A DNA stretch of 64,000 nt. It comes from Wolfiporia cocos. Taxonomy: Eukaryota; Basidiomycota; Agaricomycetes; Polyporales; Phaeolaceae. How positions within the stretch are numbered: the stretch's first letter is position 1; each line of letters opens with the position of its first letter. Positions 29,931 through 39,511 of the stretch are shown one piece after another. Location: assembly GCA_029448655.1 (NCBI GenBank), contig JACCLO010000005.1, positions 3,968,001-4,032,000 on the forward strand, written 5' to 3'. The notes under the pieces were generated by a model. It made no database searches and was not told the origin of the DNA. It saw only the letters and a list, made by a program, of their open reading frames with translations. Position numbers and translations under genes: made by a program.

Positions 29931-30627
29931 TGTCACAGATTTGGGACATGCCACTATTTTTCCCGTATTTTTACCTATTTATCTGGTATTTCTACGACCT
30001 TGTAGACATTTACGCTGCTAAGCGCCCGTCTACACGTACACGCAACCAAACAACACGTACACAACGCGGTATACGTCCACCTGTCATAACAACACGTACA
30101 TAACACGTTTGTACGCGTCAATGACTCAGCGGACTAACCTCCGGTGTCACGCGCTGTACTCATATCCCGTTATCGGGCTATGTCACTACAATTGGATAAG
30201 CGGCCCGCTCGTTATCACATGCCAATGCCCTTAGTATTACTCATATCCCGATATCGGTATATAGTTATCACATGCATGGCTTACTAACGTAACAACGCCA
30301 CTATCACAACATGGACCTACGGTCCAAACAACGCTTCTTACTGGTGCGGCCATTACCGGCGCACATGGTCTACTGTAGTTTACGACTTAGCTGTATTAGT
30401 TATGTCTGCGCACAGACCGTCTCAATGTTTGGCTCCCTTACTGGTAACCAAACACTACATGTATATAAGTAGGGCTATCGCTACGATATGCCTTAGATTT
30501 GTTCTCTGCATTCGCACAGTTACATATCATCTCTGCTTGCGCCCACTAGTCTCCTCACCAATCTCCAGCAACTCCTTCAAGTCGCTTATTAGGTTATAGT
30601 GTGAGTCCCACAGTCTAGTCTGTGTCA
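29931..30627 (+). repeat. C1 5' LTR
   Basis: 697 bp, TGTCACAGATTTGGG ... AGTCTGTGTCA. Very close to LTR2 at 34739-35436, more different from LTR3 at 44028-44726 around the TATA region. Confidence 0.92.
30462..30505 (+). promoter_or_regulatory. C1 LTR TATA box and inferred transcript start
   Basis: TATATAAG at 30462-30469 and AGATTTGTTCT at 30495-30505, 33 nt downstream. The latter is the reverse complement of the primer-binding site. Confidence 0.7.
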
Positions 30628-30629
30628 TA

Positions 30630-30640
30630 AGAACAAATCT
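30630..30640 (+). other. primer-binding site, self-complementary (C1)
   Basis: AGAACAAATCT, 2 nt after the LTR end, perfect complement of 30495-30505. The same pair occurs in C2 (35439-35449 with 35304-35314). Confidence 0.75.
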
Positions 30641-31649
30641 CCCCCTACCCCCGCCCTTGCGCTTGCGCTTGGGCCTGGGTTTCTATCCTACAGGGGTATA
30701 TTACTTGTTGCTGCGCACATCCCTTTCTGCCTGACAAGGCGATTGGGGTGATAGTTGAGATCTGGGGGATACATCGCCATCCTCGACAGAGGATTGGCAA
30801 CCAGGGAAGCCACACCGCCTTTTTAGGCAGGAGGCCTACCTAACCCGGACTCCAGGGTCAAGGAGACATGGTCCTCGCTGACAAGCTTGGACTATGCGCG
30901 GTTAAGACCCGCCTGTGGAAAAAAGGGGACGGTCTGCCTGTGTGCGCCCAACCCCCTGTCATGGCAAGCGTTGTTCAGCGCCCCATCACTATCCACAGGG
31001 TCATCATTATGATGGCATGGGAATTTTCCAAAGCCGCCTCCCAGGCGTAAGGGACCTGCTTTGAACCCGTTATGGGAAAAGCAGTGAGGGGGGTGACGTA
31101 AAAAATCACCCTGCCATAGGTCACTCGCGGTAGCCAATAGCATAAGTCCTCCGGGCAGCTCGGCGTGCGAGCATGGGTCAAACGGATTTGGGGCCCCATT
31201 GGAAGAGAAGCGCGTGGCCCACTCCTTCGGGATGTGGAGCCCTGCTGTCTCGCGATCTTAGATCGACAGTGGTTTTTTAGCCCTGATGTGACACCCATGT
31301 GGCTACAGACGGCAACCTCATTGTTGAAGCATGGACAGGCTAAGGGATGTAAAATCCCAGCCACTTTCCGGCATCGTCCCTCCGGGGCGGTGTCGTGTAT
31401 CCGAATCCCAATCATCTGACCCAGGAACCGGCCTGGCAGTCAGCAACTCTACCCCTGGAGTCGGCGCCTCTGACCGTTAGGGTCATGCGAATATCCGCGC
31501 CGTCTCGGCACAGGGTTTGCGCGCAACATAAGAGTAATTATGCCCCGTAGTACACCTTCTTTGCTCCTGAAAAGGAGTCCACTACCCTACCTTACATAAC
31601 CCCCTTCTATTCCTGTTCTTGGACGTATCACTGGGAAACCTCGTTTCTC
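30641..31649 (+). other. C1 long untranslated leader
   Basis: About 1 kb, GC-rich, with several self-complementary stretches (for example GCCTTTTTAGGC near 30820) and only short frames with no recognisable content. It is near-identical to the C2 leader (35450-36458). Confidence 0.55.
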
Positions 31650-32573
31650 ATGAAAGCTGCACTTTCTAGAATCATGCCCCGCGTTACCCGTCGCACACGT
31701 GGCTCCTCCACTGCCCCCTATGTTAAGCCGGCAAAGCGGTCCCTTCTCAGCCGCATCGACACCACCGACATTCCTCGGGCAGAGGACGTCACCTACACAC
31801 TTCCTGTAAAGGAAGATTACACCGGGAAGCTCCATCTTTGGGAGATTCCCGTCCACATACCAAAGCACATTGCTGAGGCTGGGAAACCCGCTCCTCGACC
31901 TCCCAAACCAGTTCCGCTCGCTAAGCGTATCTGGACAGAGGAAGAGAAGCTAGCTGCTTCCATTACCGCCATGGAGAACCTAATCGAACTCCGCGAACTC
32001 AACAAGCTCAAGCTCGCCCGCGATAAGCTGAATAAGCGAATCGCCGCCAAACAAGCCGCCAAGGAAACCAAGCAAGCAGCTTCTTCACTGGCCCTCCGTC
32101 TCTCCAGCCCGGCGGCCGGACCTTCTGTTCCGGCCAACCACAAGATTCTCGACCCTTCCCTCGTCTTCGGGAAGAAGAAGCCTCTCCAAGCATGCGATCA
32201 AGTTATTCTCATGCTAGAAGGCACTCTCACTCGTCTCACCCCTCTCGCCAACCACCCCCCTAATTACCCAGGCTTCCATATGGAAAATGACATGCGTTTC
32301 CATGCTATGGTAGTAGAATTAGAGGACTTGGTGGATAACGTAAAGGATAGAGCGAGACGGGGGAGGATCACCAATAGAGACTGGAGAATTATGAAAAAGT
32401 ACTGCAAACAACTCGGCAACATTTCCTTTTTGGATTGGCGTACGGACTTGGCTCGTATCATAGCAGAATGCGTAGCGCTACAAATAACTTTTGCCTTCGG
32501 TGTAACACCACCTGACAAGGTGGCAGGGCCCTCGACTACTTCGGTAGAAGAGGATATACTCGCGATTGTGTAG
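31650..32573 (+). CDS. upstream accessory ORF of C1 (unknown function)
   Basis: 307 aa from ATG at 31650 (MKAALSRIMPRVTRRTRG; a second ATG lies 8 codons in). Basic N-terminus, then a proline-rich stretch, a charged helical region with likely coiled coil (EEEKLAASITAMENLIELRE, KLKLARDKLNKRIAAKQAAK, residues about 92-142), a Ser/Pro linker, and a C-terminal helical domain (VVELEDLVDNVKDRARRG to about residue 290). No Cys/His cluster and no recognised family. It precedes gag by 147 bp. The near-perfect copy in C2 differs by a single visible residue (Ile/Val in the LARI(I/V)AEC segment), so the frame is kept intact. Confidence 0.8.
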   Translation: MKAALSRIMPRVTRRTRGSSTAPYVKPAKRSLLSRIDTTDIPRAEDVTYTLPVKEDYTGKLHLWEIPVHIPKHIAEAGKPAPRPPKPVPLAKRIWTEEEKLAASITAMENLIELRELNKLKLARDKLNKRIAAKQAAKETKQAASSLALRLSSPAAGPSVPANHKILDPSLVFGKKKPLQACDQVILMLEGTLTRLTPLANHPPNYPGFHMENDMRFHAMVVELEDLVDNVKDRARRGRITNRDWRIMKKYCKQLGNISFLDWRTDLARIIAECVALQITFAFGVTPPDKVAGPSTTSVEEDILAIV

Positions 32574-32720
32574 TAGCAATACTATCATCTTTTAACTCTG
32601 AAATAGAGTGCGAGTGTGATCTATAACGGAAGTTGCAGCTTTCAAACCAAAATCCCTTCTTAAGAATCTAAGACAATGAGTAACCGGAACTAACATTCGT
32701 CACAAACAGTTGTTCACAAA
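32574..32720 (+). other. C1 spacer before gag
   Basis: 147 bp without a gene. A short upstream ATG (32676) is followed closely by a stop, so it does not read into gag. Confidence 0.4.
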
Positions 32721-34712
32721 ATGTCTTCCACCTCCTCCGTCAGTACCCCCCTCGCCCCCCGCAAGATGCGCCTCCGCTCAGAAGGCCCGGTGACCCCGGT
32801 AGCTGGTCCCTCGGGAACTCAGCAACTGGTGACGCTGGAGCACCTAAGCGAGGGAGAGGAGGAGGAAGAGGAAGAAGCAGTCCAGGAGTTCGTTCCCCCA
32901 CAAAGGGATTCTCCGACCAACCCCATGGGTACACGCCCAGGCACCCCCATTGCCGGTTACCCCCCGACTCGTCGCACCCGACCAATCGGGCCCGTCACCA
33001 ACCTGGAAATGGAATTTTCCAGTCCAGTACGGTGGACCGATGCAGTGGTCGCCGACAACCTCAAGGCGTACCTCACAGAGGAGGAACACCACAAGGTGGA
33101 TGGGGCCCTGCATGGGCCAATCATTGATTCAGCCGTACAACGAAGTGCGGCCATCTCCTACAACACCACCGATACCCTCGGGCGAATGGTGTACGCCCGC
33201 CTGGATCGCATCCATGGCAGAATCGATTCCCTGGCTGGGCAATCCAGGGCAATCGAACAGAAGGCCCAAGACGAGCTACACGAAGCGGTCAATTCGGTCC
33301 GGAACGAGGTGTTGTCCACTCTGGTGGACCTCGGCAAGGAACTCCGACAGGAGTACACCGCCAAATTCACCACGCTGGAAAAAGAGCTCCGAAAGGACTA
33401 CCGGTCCCGGCTCGACGACCTCGAGGATGCGTTCGCAGAGCGCATGGAGAAGGTTGACGAGGAACTTCGGAGGATTCGAAAGAACCCCTCCGTTCCCAAC
33501 CCTCCCGGCGTCCGCACGCCCCCGGAAGAACCCGCACCGGCCCCCGGTAATGCTCAAACCCGAGCAGCCGAGGCCGCCGCCGCCGCACAAGCTGCAGCCG
33601 CTGCTGCAGCAGCCGTCGCCCCGCAGATTCCAGGTCTGCCTCAAAACCTGAAAATCCCCCCTCCCCCCGAATTCTCTGGGTCATCTGGAAAGGTGACTGC
33701 ACAGGAATGGGTGGAGAAGATGGGCCTGTACTTCGGTACGCTCAGGGTCTACGACGACCATGACCGTATCACCACGGCCCTCTTCCGCGTCACAGGGGAC
33801 GCATACAAGTTTTTCTCGCCTCTCATCAAGAAGGCAGGAAACGGTGAACCTCTCGGCACCTGGGAGGACTTCACCAAATCCGTAATGGTGCAATATGGGA
33901 AAATGACGGATAAGGAGATAGCCAAGAAGGAAATTCGCGGCTACTACGGTACCAAGGGCAAGGAACTGGCAGAATCGAACTATTTCAATTACTGTGAACG
34001 GTTTCGCACCCTCGGCCGCCTCTCCGAAACCGCCAACGAGACTCTGGTGTGGGAATTCACCGAGACTCTCCCCGAAAAGGTTAAGGACACCTTAAACGTC
34101 CTCGGCAAGACCCCGTTCTTCAAGGCCCCCACCGACATCGAACCCCTGATAGATTTCGCCCTCGAAATGTATCAGACATCTTACCCTGACAAGATCAAGG
34201 GTTCGATCTTCGAGAAGGCCGGCAAGAAGGACTTGGCCCCTGCTGAAAAGAAGGAGACGTCCTCCGCTTCTGCGAAGAAGTTGGAGAAAAAGAAGGACAA
34301 GGGAAAGGCGCCCGCCAAAGCCCCCGCCGACACCGCCAACGCCGTCTGCACATACTGCAAGCAGACAGGACATTACTTCAACAAATGTCCTAAGCTTGCC
34401 GCGGACAAGGCTGCGGGAACATTCGTGCCTGCCGCTCAGCGGGCCGAACAACAAAGGGCGAAGGATGCAGCTGCCGCGTCTGGAAAGACCACGGCTGCTC
34501 CTTCGGGTAGTGGAAAGGGACAGGCTTCTGGCAAGAAGCCGTACTCGGCGCCCCCCGCGGATGGCAAGACGTATCGTGCCCGAACGATCTGGGAAGAAGT
34601 GACGGCTGACTCAAGCTCAGCAGGACCCTCGGCCCCCGCCACCACCGTCGCCAATGTCGGGACCATCTCGGTTCCCCTTGCCCCAACTACACGTCTCGAA
34701 GACGTTCTGTGA
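32721..34712 (+). CDS. gag: Gag of C1
   Basis: 663 aa. Acidic run (GEEEEEEEA) near residue 50, coiled coil around residues 160-260 (ELRQEYTAKFTTLEKELRKD), Ala-rich linker, capsid region from KIPPPPEFSGSSGKV through GTWEDFTKSVMVQYGKM, Lys-rich tail and a canonical CCHC zinc knuckle CTYCKQTGHYFNKC near residue 540. The C-terminal half is nearly the same as in C2, while residues 50-150 differ clearly. The pol frame has already opened within its end, as in C2, but pol itself is missing. Confidence 0.9.
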   Translation: MSSTSSVSTPLAPRKMRLRSEGPVTPVAGPSGTQQLVTLEHLSEGEEEEEEEAVQEFVPPQRDSPTNPMGTRPGTPIAGYPPTRRTRPIGPVTNLEMEFSSPVRWTDAVVADNLKAYLTEEEHHKVDGALHGPIIDSAVQRSAAISYNTTDTLGRMVYARLDRIHGRIDSLAGQSRAIEQKAQDELHEAVNSVRNEVLSTLVDLGKELRQEYTAKFTTLEKELRKDYRSRLDDLEDAFAERMEKVDEELRRIRKNPSVPNPPGVRTPPEEPAPAPGNAQTRAAEAAAAAQAAAAAAAAVAPQIPGLPQNLKIPPPPEFSGSSGKVTAQEWVEKMGLYFGTLRVYDDHDRITTALFRVTGDAYKFFSPLIKKAGNGEPLGTWEDFTKSVMVQYGKMTDKEIAKKEIRGYYGTKGKELAESNYFNYCERFRTLGRLSETANETLVWEFTETLPEKVKDTLNVLGKTPFFKAPTDIEPLIDFALEMYQTSYPDKIKGSIFEKAGKKDLAPAEKKETSSASAKKLEKKKDKGKAPAKAPADTANAVCTYCKQTGHYFNKCPKLAADKAAGTFVPAAQRAEQQRAKDAAAASGKTTAAPSGSGKGQASGKKPYSAPPADGKTYRARTIWEEVTADSSSAGPSAPATTVANVGTISVPLAPTTRLEDVL

Positions 34713-34738
34713 AGAACACACCAACCCCGCAGCGGCTG

Positions 34739-35436
34739 TGTCACACATTTGGGACATGCCACTATTTTTCCCGTATTTTTACATATTTATATGGTATTTC
34801 TACGACCTTGTAGACATTTACGCTGCTAAGCGCCCGTCTACACGTACACGCAACCAAACAACACGTACACAACGCGGTATACGTCCACCTGTCATAACAA
34901 CACGTACATAACACGCTTGTACGCGTCAATGACTCAGCGGACTAACCTCCGGTGTCACGCGCTTTGCTCATATCCCGATACTGGGCTATGTCAGTACCAT
35001 TGGATAAGCGGCCCGCTCGTTATCACATGCCAATGCCCTCACGATTACTCATATCCCGATACCGGTATATAAGAATCACATGCATGGCTTACTAACGTAG
35101 CTCCAGCCACTTCCACAACACGGACCTACGGTCCAAACAAACGATCTTATTGGTGCGGCCATTACCGGCGCACATGGTCTATTGTAGTTTACGACTTAGC
35201 TGTATTAGTTATGTCTGCGCACAGACCGTCTCAATGTTTGGCTCCCTTACTGGTAACCAAACACTACATGTATATAAGTAGGGCTATCGCTACGATATGC
35301 CTTAGATTTGTTCTCTGCATTCGCACAGTTACATATCATCTCTGCTTGCGCCCACTAGTCTCCTCACCAATCTCCAGCAACTCCTTCAAGTCGCTTATTA
35401 GGTTATAGTGTGAGTCCCACAGTCTAGTCTGTGTCA
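34739..35436 (+). repeat. C2 5' LTR (LTR2)
   Basis: 698 bp starting TGTCACACATTTGGG. TATATAAG at 35271-35278, inferred start AGATTTGTTCT at 35304-35314, primer site 35439-35449. Confidence 0.92.
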
Positions 35437-35449
35437 TAAGAACAAATCT

Positions 35450-36458
35450 CCCCCTACCCCCGCCCTTGCGCTTGCGCTTGGGCCTGGGTTTCTATCCTAC
35501 AGGGGTATATTACTTGTTGCTGCGCACATCCCTTTCTGCCTGACAAGGCGATTGGGGTGATAGTTGAGATCTGGGGGATACATCGCCATCCTCGACAGAG
35601 GATTGGCAACCAGGGAAGCCACACCGCCTTTTTAGGCAGGAGGCCTACCTAACCCGGACTCCAGGGTCAAGGAGACATGGTCCTCGCTGACAAGCTTGGA
35701 CTATGCGCGGTTAAGACCCGCCTGTGGAAAAAAGGGGACGGTCTGCCTGTGTGCGCCCAACCCCCTGTCATGGCAAGCGTTGTTCAGCGCCCCATCACTA
35801 TCCACAGGGTCATCATTATGATGGCATGGGAATTTTCCAAAGCCGCCTCCCAGGCGTAAGGGACCTGCTTTGAACCCGTTATGGGAAAAGCAGTGAGGGG
35901 GGTGACGTAAAAAATCACCCTGCCATAGGTCACTCGCGGTAGCCAATAGCATAAGTCCTCCGGGCAGCTCGGCGTGCGAGCATGGGTCAAACGGATTTGG
36001 GGCCCCATTGGAAGAGAAGCGCGTGGCCCACTCCTTCGGGATGTGGAGCCCTGCTGTCTCGCGATCTTAGATCGACAGTGGTTTTTTAGCCCTGATGTGA
36101 CACCCATGTGGCTACAGACGGCAACCTCATTGTTGAAGCATGGACAGGCTAAGGGATGTAAAATCCCAGCCACTTTCCGGCATCGTCCCTCCGGGGCGGT
36201 GTCGTGTATCCGAATCCCAATCATCTGACCCAGGAACCGGCCTGGCAGTCAGCAACTCTACCCCTGGAGTCGGCGCCTCTGACCGTTAGGGTCATGCGAA
36301 TATCCGCGCCGTCTCGGCACAGGGTTTGCGCGCAACATAAGAGTAATTATGCCCCGTAGTACACCTTCTTTGCTCCTGAAAAGGAGTCCACTACCCTACC
36401 TTACATAACCCCCTTCTATTCCTGTTCTTGGACGTATCACTGGGAAACCTCGTTTCTC
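35450..36458 (+). other. C2 untranslated leader
   Basis: About 1 kb, essentially the same as 30641-31649, non-coding. Confidence 0.55.
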
Positions 36459-37382
36459 ATGAAAGCTGCACTTTCTAGAATCATGCCCCGCGTTACCCGT
36501 CGCACACGTGGCTCCTCCACTGCCCCCTATGTTAAGCCGGCAAAGCGGTCCCTTCTCAGCCGCATCGACACCACCGACATTCCTCGGGCAGAGGACGTCA
36601 CCTACACACTTCCTGTAAAGGAAGATTACACCGGGAAGCTCCATCTTTGGGAGATTCCCGTCCACATACCAAAGCACATTGCTGAGGCTGGGAAACCCGC
36701 TCCTCGACCTCCCAAACCAGTTCCGCTCGCTAAGCGTATCTGGACAGAGGAAGAGAAGCTAGCTGCTTCCATTACCGCCATGGAGAACCTAATCGAACTC
36801 CGCGAACTCAACAAGCTCAAGCTCGCCCGCGATAAGCTGAATAAGCGAATCGCCGCCAAACAAGCCGCCAAGGAAACCAAGCAAGCAGCTTCTTCACTGG
36901 CCCTCCGTCTCTCCAGCCCGGCGGCCGGACCTTCTGTTCCGGCCAACCACAAGATTCTCGACCCTTCCCTCGTCTTCGGGAAGAAGAAGCCTCTCCAAGC
37001 ATGCGATCAAGTTATTCTCATGCTAGAAGGCACTCTCACTCGTCTCACCCCTCTCGCCAACCACCCCCCTAATTACCCAGGCTTCCATATGGAAAATGAC
37101 ATGCGTTTCCATGCTATGGTAGTAGAATTAGAGGACTTGGTGGATAACGTAAAGGATAGAGCGAGACGGGGGAGGATCACCAATAGAGACTGGAGAATTA
37201 TGAAAAAGTACTGCAAACAACTCGGCAACATTTCCTTTTTGGATTGGCGTACGGACTTGGCTCGTATCGTAGCAGAATGCGTAGCGCTACAAATAACTTT
37301 TGCCTTCGGTGTAACACCACCTGACAAAGTGGCAGGGCCCTCAACTACTTCGGTAGAAGAGGATATACTCGCGATTGTATAG
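36459..37382 (+). CDS. upstream accessory ORF of C2 (unknown function)
   Basis: 307 aa, same protein as the C1 copy except for one visible residue near position 272. Same features: basic start, proline-rich segment, coiled-coil middle, helical C-terminal domain. It lies between the leader and gag, 143 bp before the preferred gag ATG. Function is unknown; conservation of the frame in two copies argues it is a real gene product. Confidence 0.8.
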   Translation: MKAALSRIMPRVTRRTRGSSTAPYVKPAKRSLLSRIDTTDIPRAEDVTYTLPVKEDYTGKLHLWEIPVHIPKHIAEAGKPAPRPPKPVPLAKRIWTEEEKLAASITAMENLIELRELNKLKLARDKLNKRIAAKQAAKETKQAASSLALRLSSPAAGPSVPANHKILDPSLVFGKKKPLQACDQVILMLEGTLTRLTPLANHPPNYPGFHMENDMRFHAMVVELEDLVDNVKDRARRGRITNRDWRIMKKYCKQLGNISFLDWRTDLARIVAECVALQITFAFGVTPPDKVAGPSTTSVEEDILAIV

Positions 37383-37525
37383 TAGAAATACTATCATCTT
37401 TTAACTCTGAAATAGAGTGCGAGTGTGATCTATAACGAAAGTTGCAGCTTTCAAACCCAATCCCTTCTTAAGAATCTAAGACAATGAATAACCGGAAACT
37501 AACATTCGTCACAAACAGATTCACA

Positions 37526-39511
37526 ATGTCTTCCACCTCCTCCGTCAGCACCCCCCTCGCCCCCCGCAAGATGCGCCTCCGTTCCGAAGGTCCGGTAACC
37601 CCGGTAGCAGGGCCCTCAGGGACTCAACCCCTGGTGACCTTGGAGCACCTAAGCGAGGAAGAGGAAGAGGAAGAAGACGCACTCGAGTATGTCCCCCCAC
37701 AAAGGGACTCCCCGACTAACCCCATGGGAACGCGCCCGGGTACGCCTATCTCAGGATACCCCCCGGCTTGCTATACCCGTCCGATCGGGCCTGTCACAAC
37801 TCTAGAAATGGAGTTTTCGGGTCCCGCACGCCGAACCAATGCCGAGGTCGAAACAGGCCTCAAATCGTACCTCCCAGAGGAGGAACACCACAAGGTGGAT
37901 GGACCCCTACATGGGGCCATTCTCGACGCCGCCGTACAACGAAGTGCGGCAATCAGTCACGATACGACTGAAACCCTCGGTCGGATGGTGCACGCCCGCC
38001 TGGAGCGAATCCATGGCAGAATCGATTCCCTGGCTGGGCAATCCAGGGCAATCAAGCAAAAGGCCCAAGACGAGCTACACGAGGCGGTAAATTCGGTCCG
38101 TAACGAGGTGCTGTCCACGCTGGTGGACCTTGGTAAGGAACTCCGACAGGAGTACACCGCCAAGTTCTCCGCAATGGAGAAGGAACTTCGGAAGGATTAC
38201 CGGTCCCGGCTGGACGACCTCGAGGATGCATTTGCCGAACGCATGGAGAAGGTCGACGAGGAACTCCGGAGGATTCGCAAGAATCCCTCCGTTCCCAACC
38301 CTCCCGGTGTCCGCACGCCCCCGGAAGACCCGGCACCGGCCCCTGGTCATGCTCAAGCCAGAGCAGCCGAGGCCGCTGCCGCCACACAAGCTGCAGCCGC
38401 TGCTGCAGCAGCCGTCGCCCCGCAGATTCCAGGTCTGCCTCAAAACCTGAAAATCCCCCCTCCCCCCGAATTCTCTGGGTCATCTGGAAAGGTGACTGCG
38501 CAGGAATGGGTGGAGAAGATGGGCCTGTACTTCGGTACGCTCAGGGTCTACGACGACCATGACCGTATCACCACGGCCCTCTTCCGCGTCACAGGGGACG
38601 CATACAAATTTTTCTCGCCTCTCATCAAGAAGGCAGGAAACGGTGAACCTCTCGGCACCTGGGAGGATTTCACCAAATCCGTAATGGTGCAATATGGCAA
38701 AATGACGGATAAGGAGATCGCGAAGAAGGAAATTCGCGGCTACTACGGCACGAAGGGCAAGGAACTGGCAGAATCGAACTATTTCAATTACTGCGAACGG
38801 TTCCGCACCCTCGGCCGACTGTCCGAAACCGCCAACGAGACTCTGGTGTGGGAATTCACCGAGACTCTCCCCAAAAAGGTCAAGGACACCTTGAACGTCC
38901 TCGGTAAGACCCCATTCTTCAAGGCCCCAACCGACATCGAGCCCCTCATCGACTTCGCCCTGGAAATGTACCAAACGTCATATCCAGACAAGATCAAGGG
39001 CTCGATCTTCGAGAAGGCCGGCAAGAAGGACTCGGCACCTGCCAAAAAGAAGGAGACGTCCTCCGCTTCTGCGAAGAAGTCGGAGAAGAAAAAGGACAAG
39101 GGAAAGGCGCCCGCCAAAGCCCCCGCCGACACCACCAACGCCGTCTGCACTTACTGCAAGCAGACGGGACACTATTTCAACAAGTGTCCTAAGCTTGCCG
39201 CGGACAAGGCTGCGGGAACGTTCGTGCCTGCTGCTCAGCGGGCCGAACAACAAAGGGCGAAGGATGCAGCTGCCGCGTCTGGAAAGACCACGGCTGCTCC
39301 TTCGGGTAGTGGAAAGGGACAGGCTTCTGGCAAGAAGCCGTACTCGGCGCCCCCCGCGGATGGCAAGACGTATCGTGCCCGAACGATCTGGGAAGAAGTG
39401 ACGGCTGACTCAAGCTCAGCAGGACCCTCGGCCCCCGCCACCACCGTCGCCAATGTCGGGACCATCTCGGTTCCCCTCGCCCCAACTACACGTCTCGAAG
39501 ACGTCCTGTGA
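37526..39511 (+). CDS. gag: Gag of C2
   Basis: 661 aa from the ATG at 37526 (MSSTSSVSTPLAPRK), chosen because C1 starts at the equivalent codon; an in-frame ATG at 37484 would add 14 residues. Capsid region and CCHC zinc knuckle (CTYCKQTGHYFNKC) as in C1. The last 59 nt overlap the pol frame, which lies +1 relative to gag. Confidence 0.9.
   Translation: MSSTSSVSTPLAPRKMRLRSEGPVTPVAGPSGTQPLVTLEHLSEEEEEEEDALEYVPPQRDSPTNPMGTRPGTPISGYPPACYTRPIGPVTTLEMEFSGPARRTNAEVETGLKSYLPEEEHHKVDGPLHGAILDAAVQRSAAISHDTTETLGRMVHARLERIHGRIDSLAGQSRAIKQKAQDELHEAVNSVRNEVLSTLVDLGKELRQEYTAKFSAMEKELRKDYRSRLDDLEDAFAERMEKVDEELRRIRKNPSVPNPPGVRTPPEDPAPAPGHAQARAAEAAAATQAAAAAAAAVAPQIPGLPQNLKIPPPPEFSGSSGKVTAQEWVEKMGLYFGTLRVYDDHDRITTALFRVTGDAYKFFSPLIKKAGNGEPLGTWEDFTKSVMVQYGKMTDKEIAKKEIRGYYGTKGKELAESNYFNYCERFRTLGRLSETANETLVWEFTETLPKKVKDTLNVLGKTPFFKAPTDIEPLIDFALEMYQTSYPDKIKGSIFEKAGKKDSAPAKKKETSSASAKKSEKKKDKGKAPAKAPADTTNAVCTYCKQTGHYFNKCPKLAADKAAGTFVPAAQRAEQQRAKDAAAASGKTTAAPSGSGKGQASGKKPYSAPPADGKTYRARTIWEEVTADSSSAGPSAPATTVANVGTISVPLAPTTRLEDVL

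Larger units (their letters stand above)
29931..34738 (+). mobile_element. Ty3/gypsy element C1, lacking pol
   Basis: 5' LTR, self-complementary primer site, leader, upstream ORF and gag as in C2, but 26 bp after the gag stop the sequence passes directly into the LTR of C2 without pol or polypurine tract. The 5' flank is TGACG inside element I. Either C2 inserted here and the remainder of C1 was lost, or recombination removed pol. Confidence 0.85.

Noticed and set aside
31165..31419. Short frames inside the C1 leader (and the same in the C2 leader)
   Set aside because: Several overlapping frames on both strands, none with a recognisable feature. Identity between the two copies reflects recent duplication, not coding constraint.
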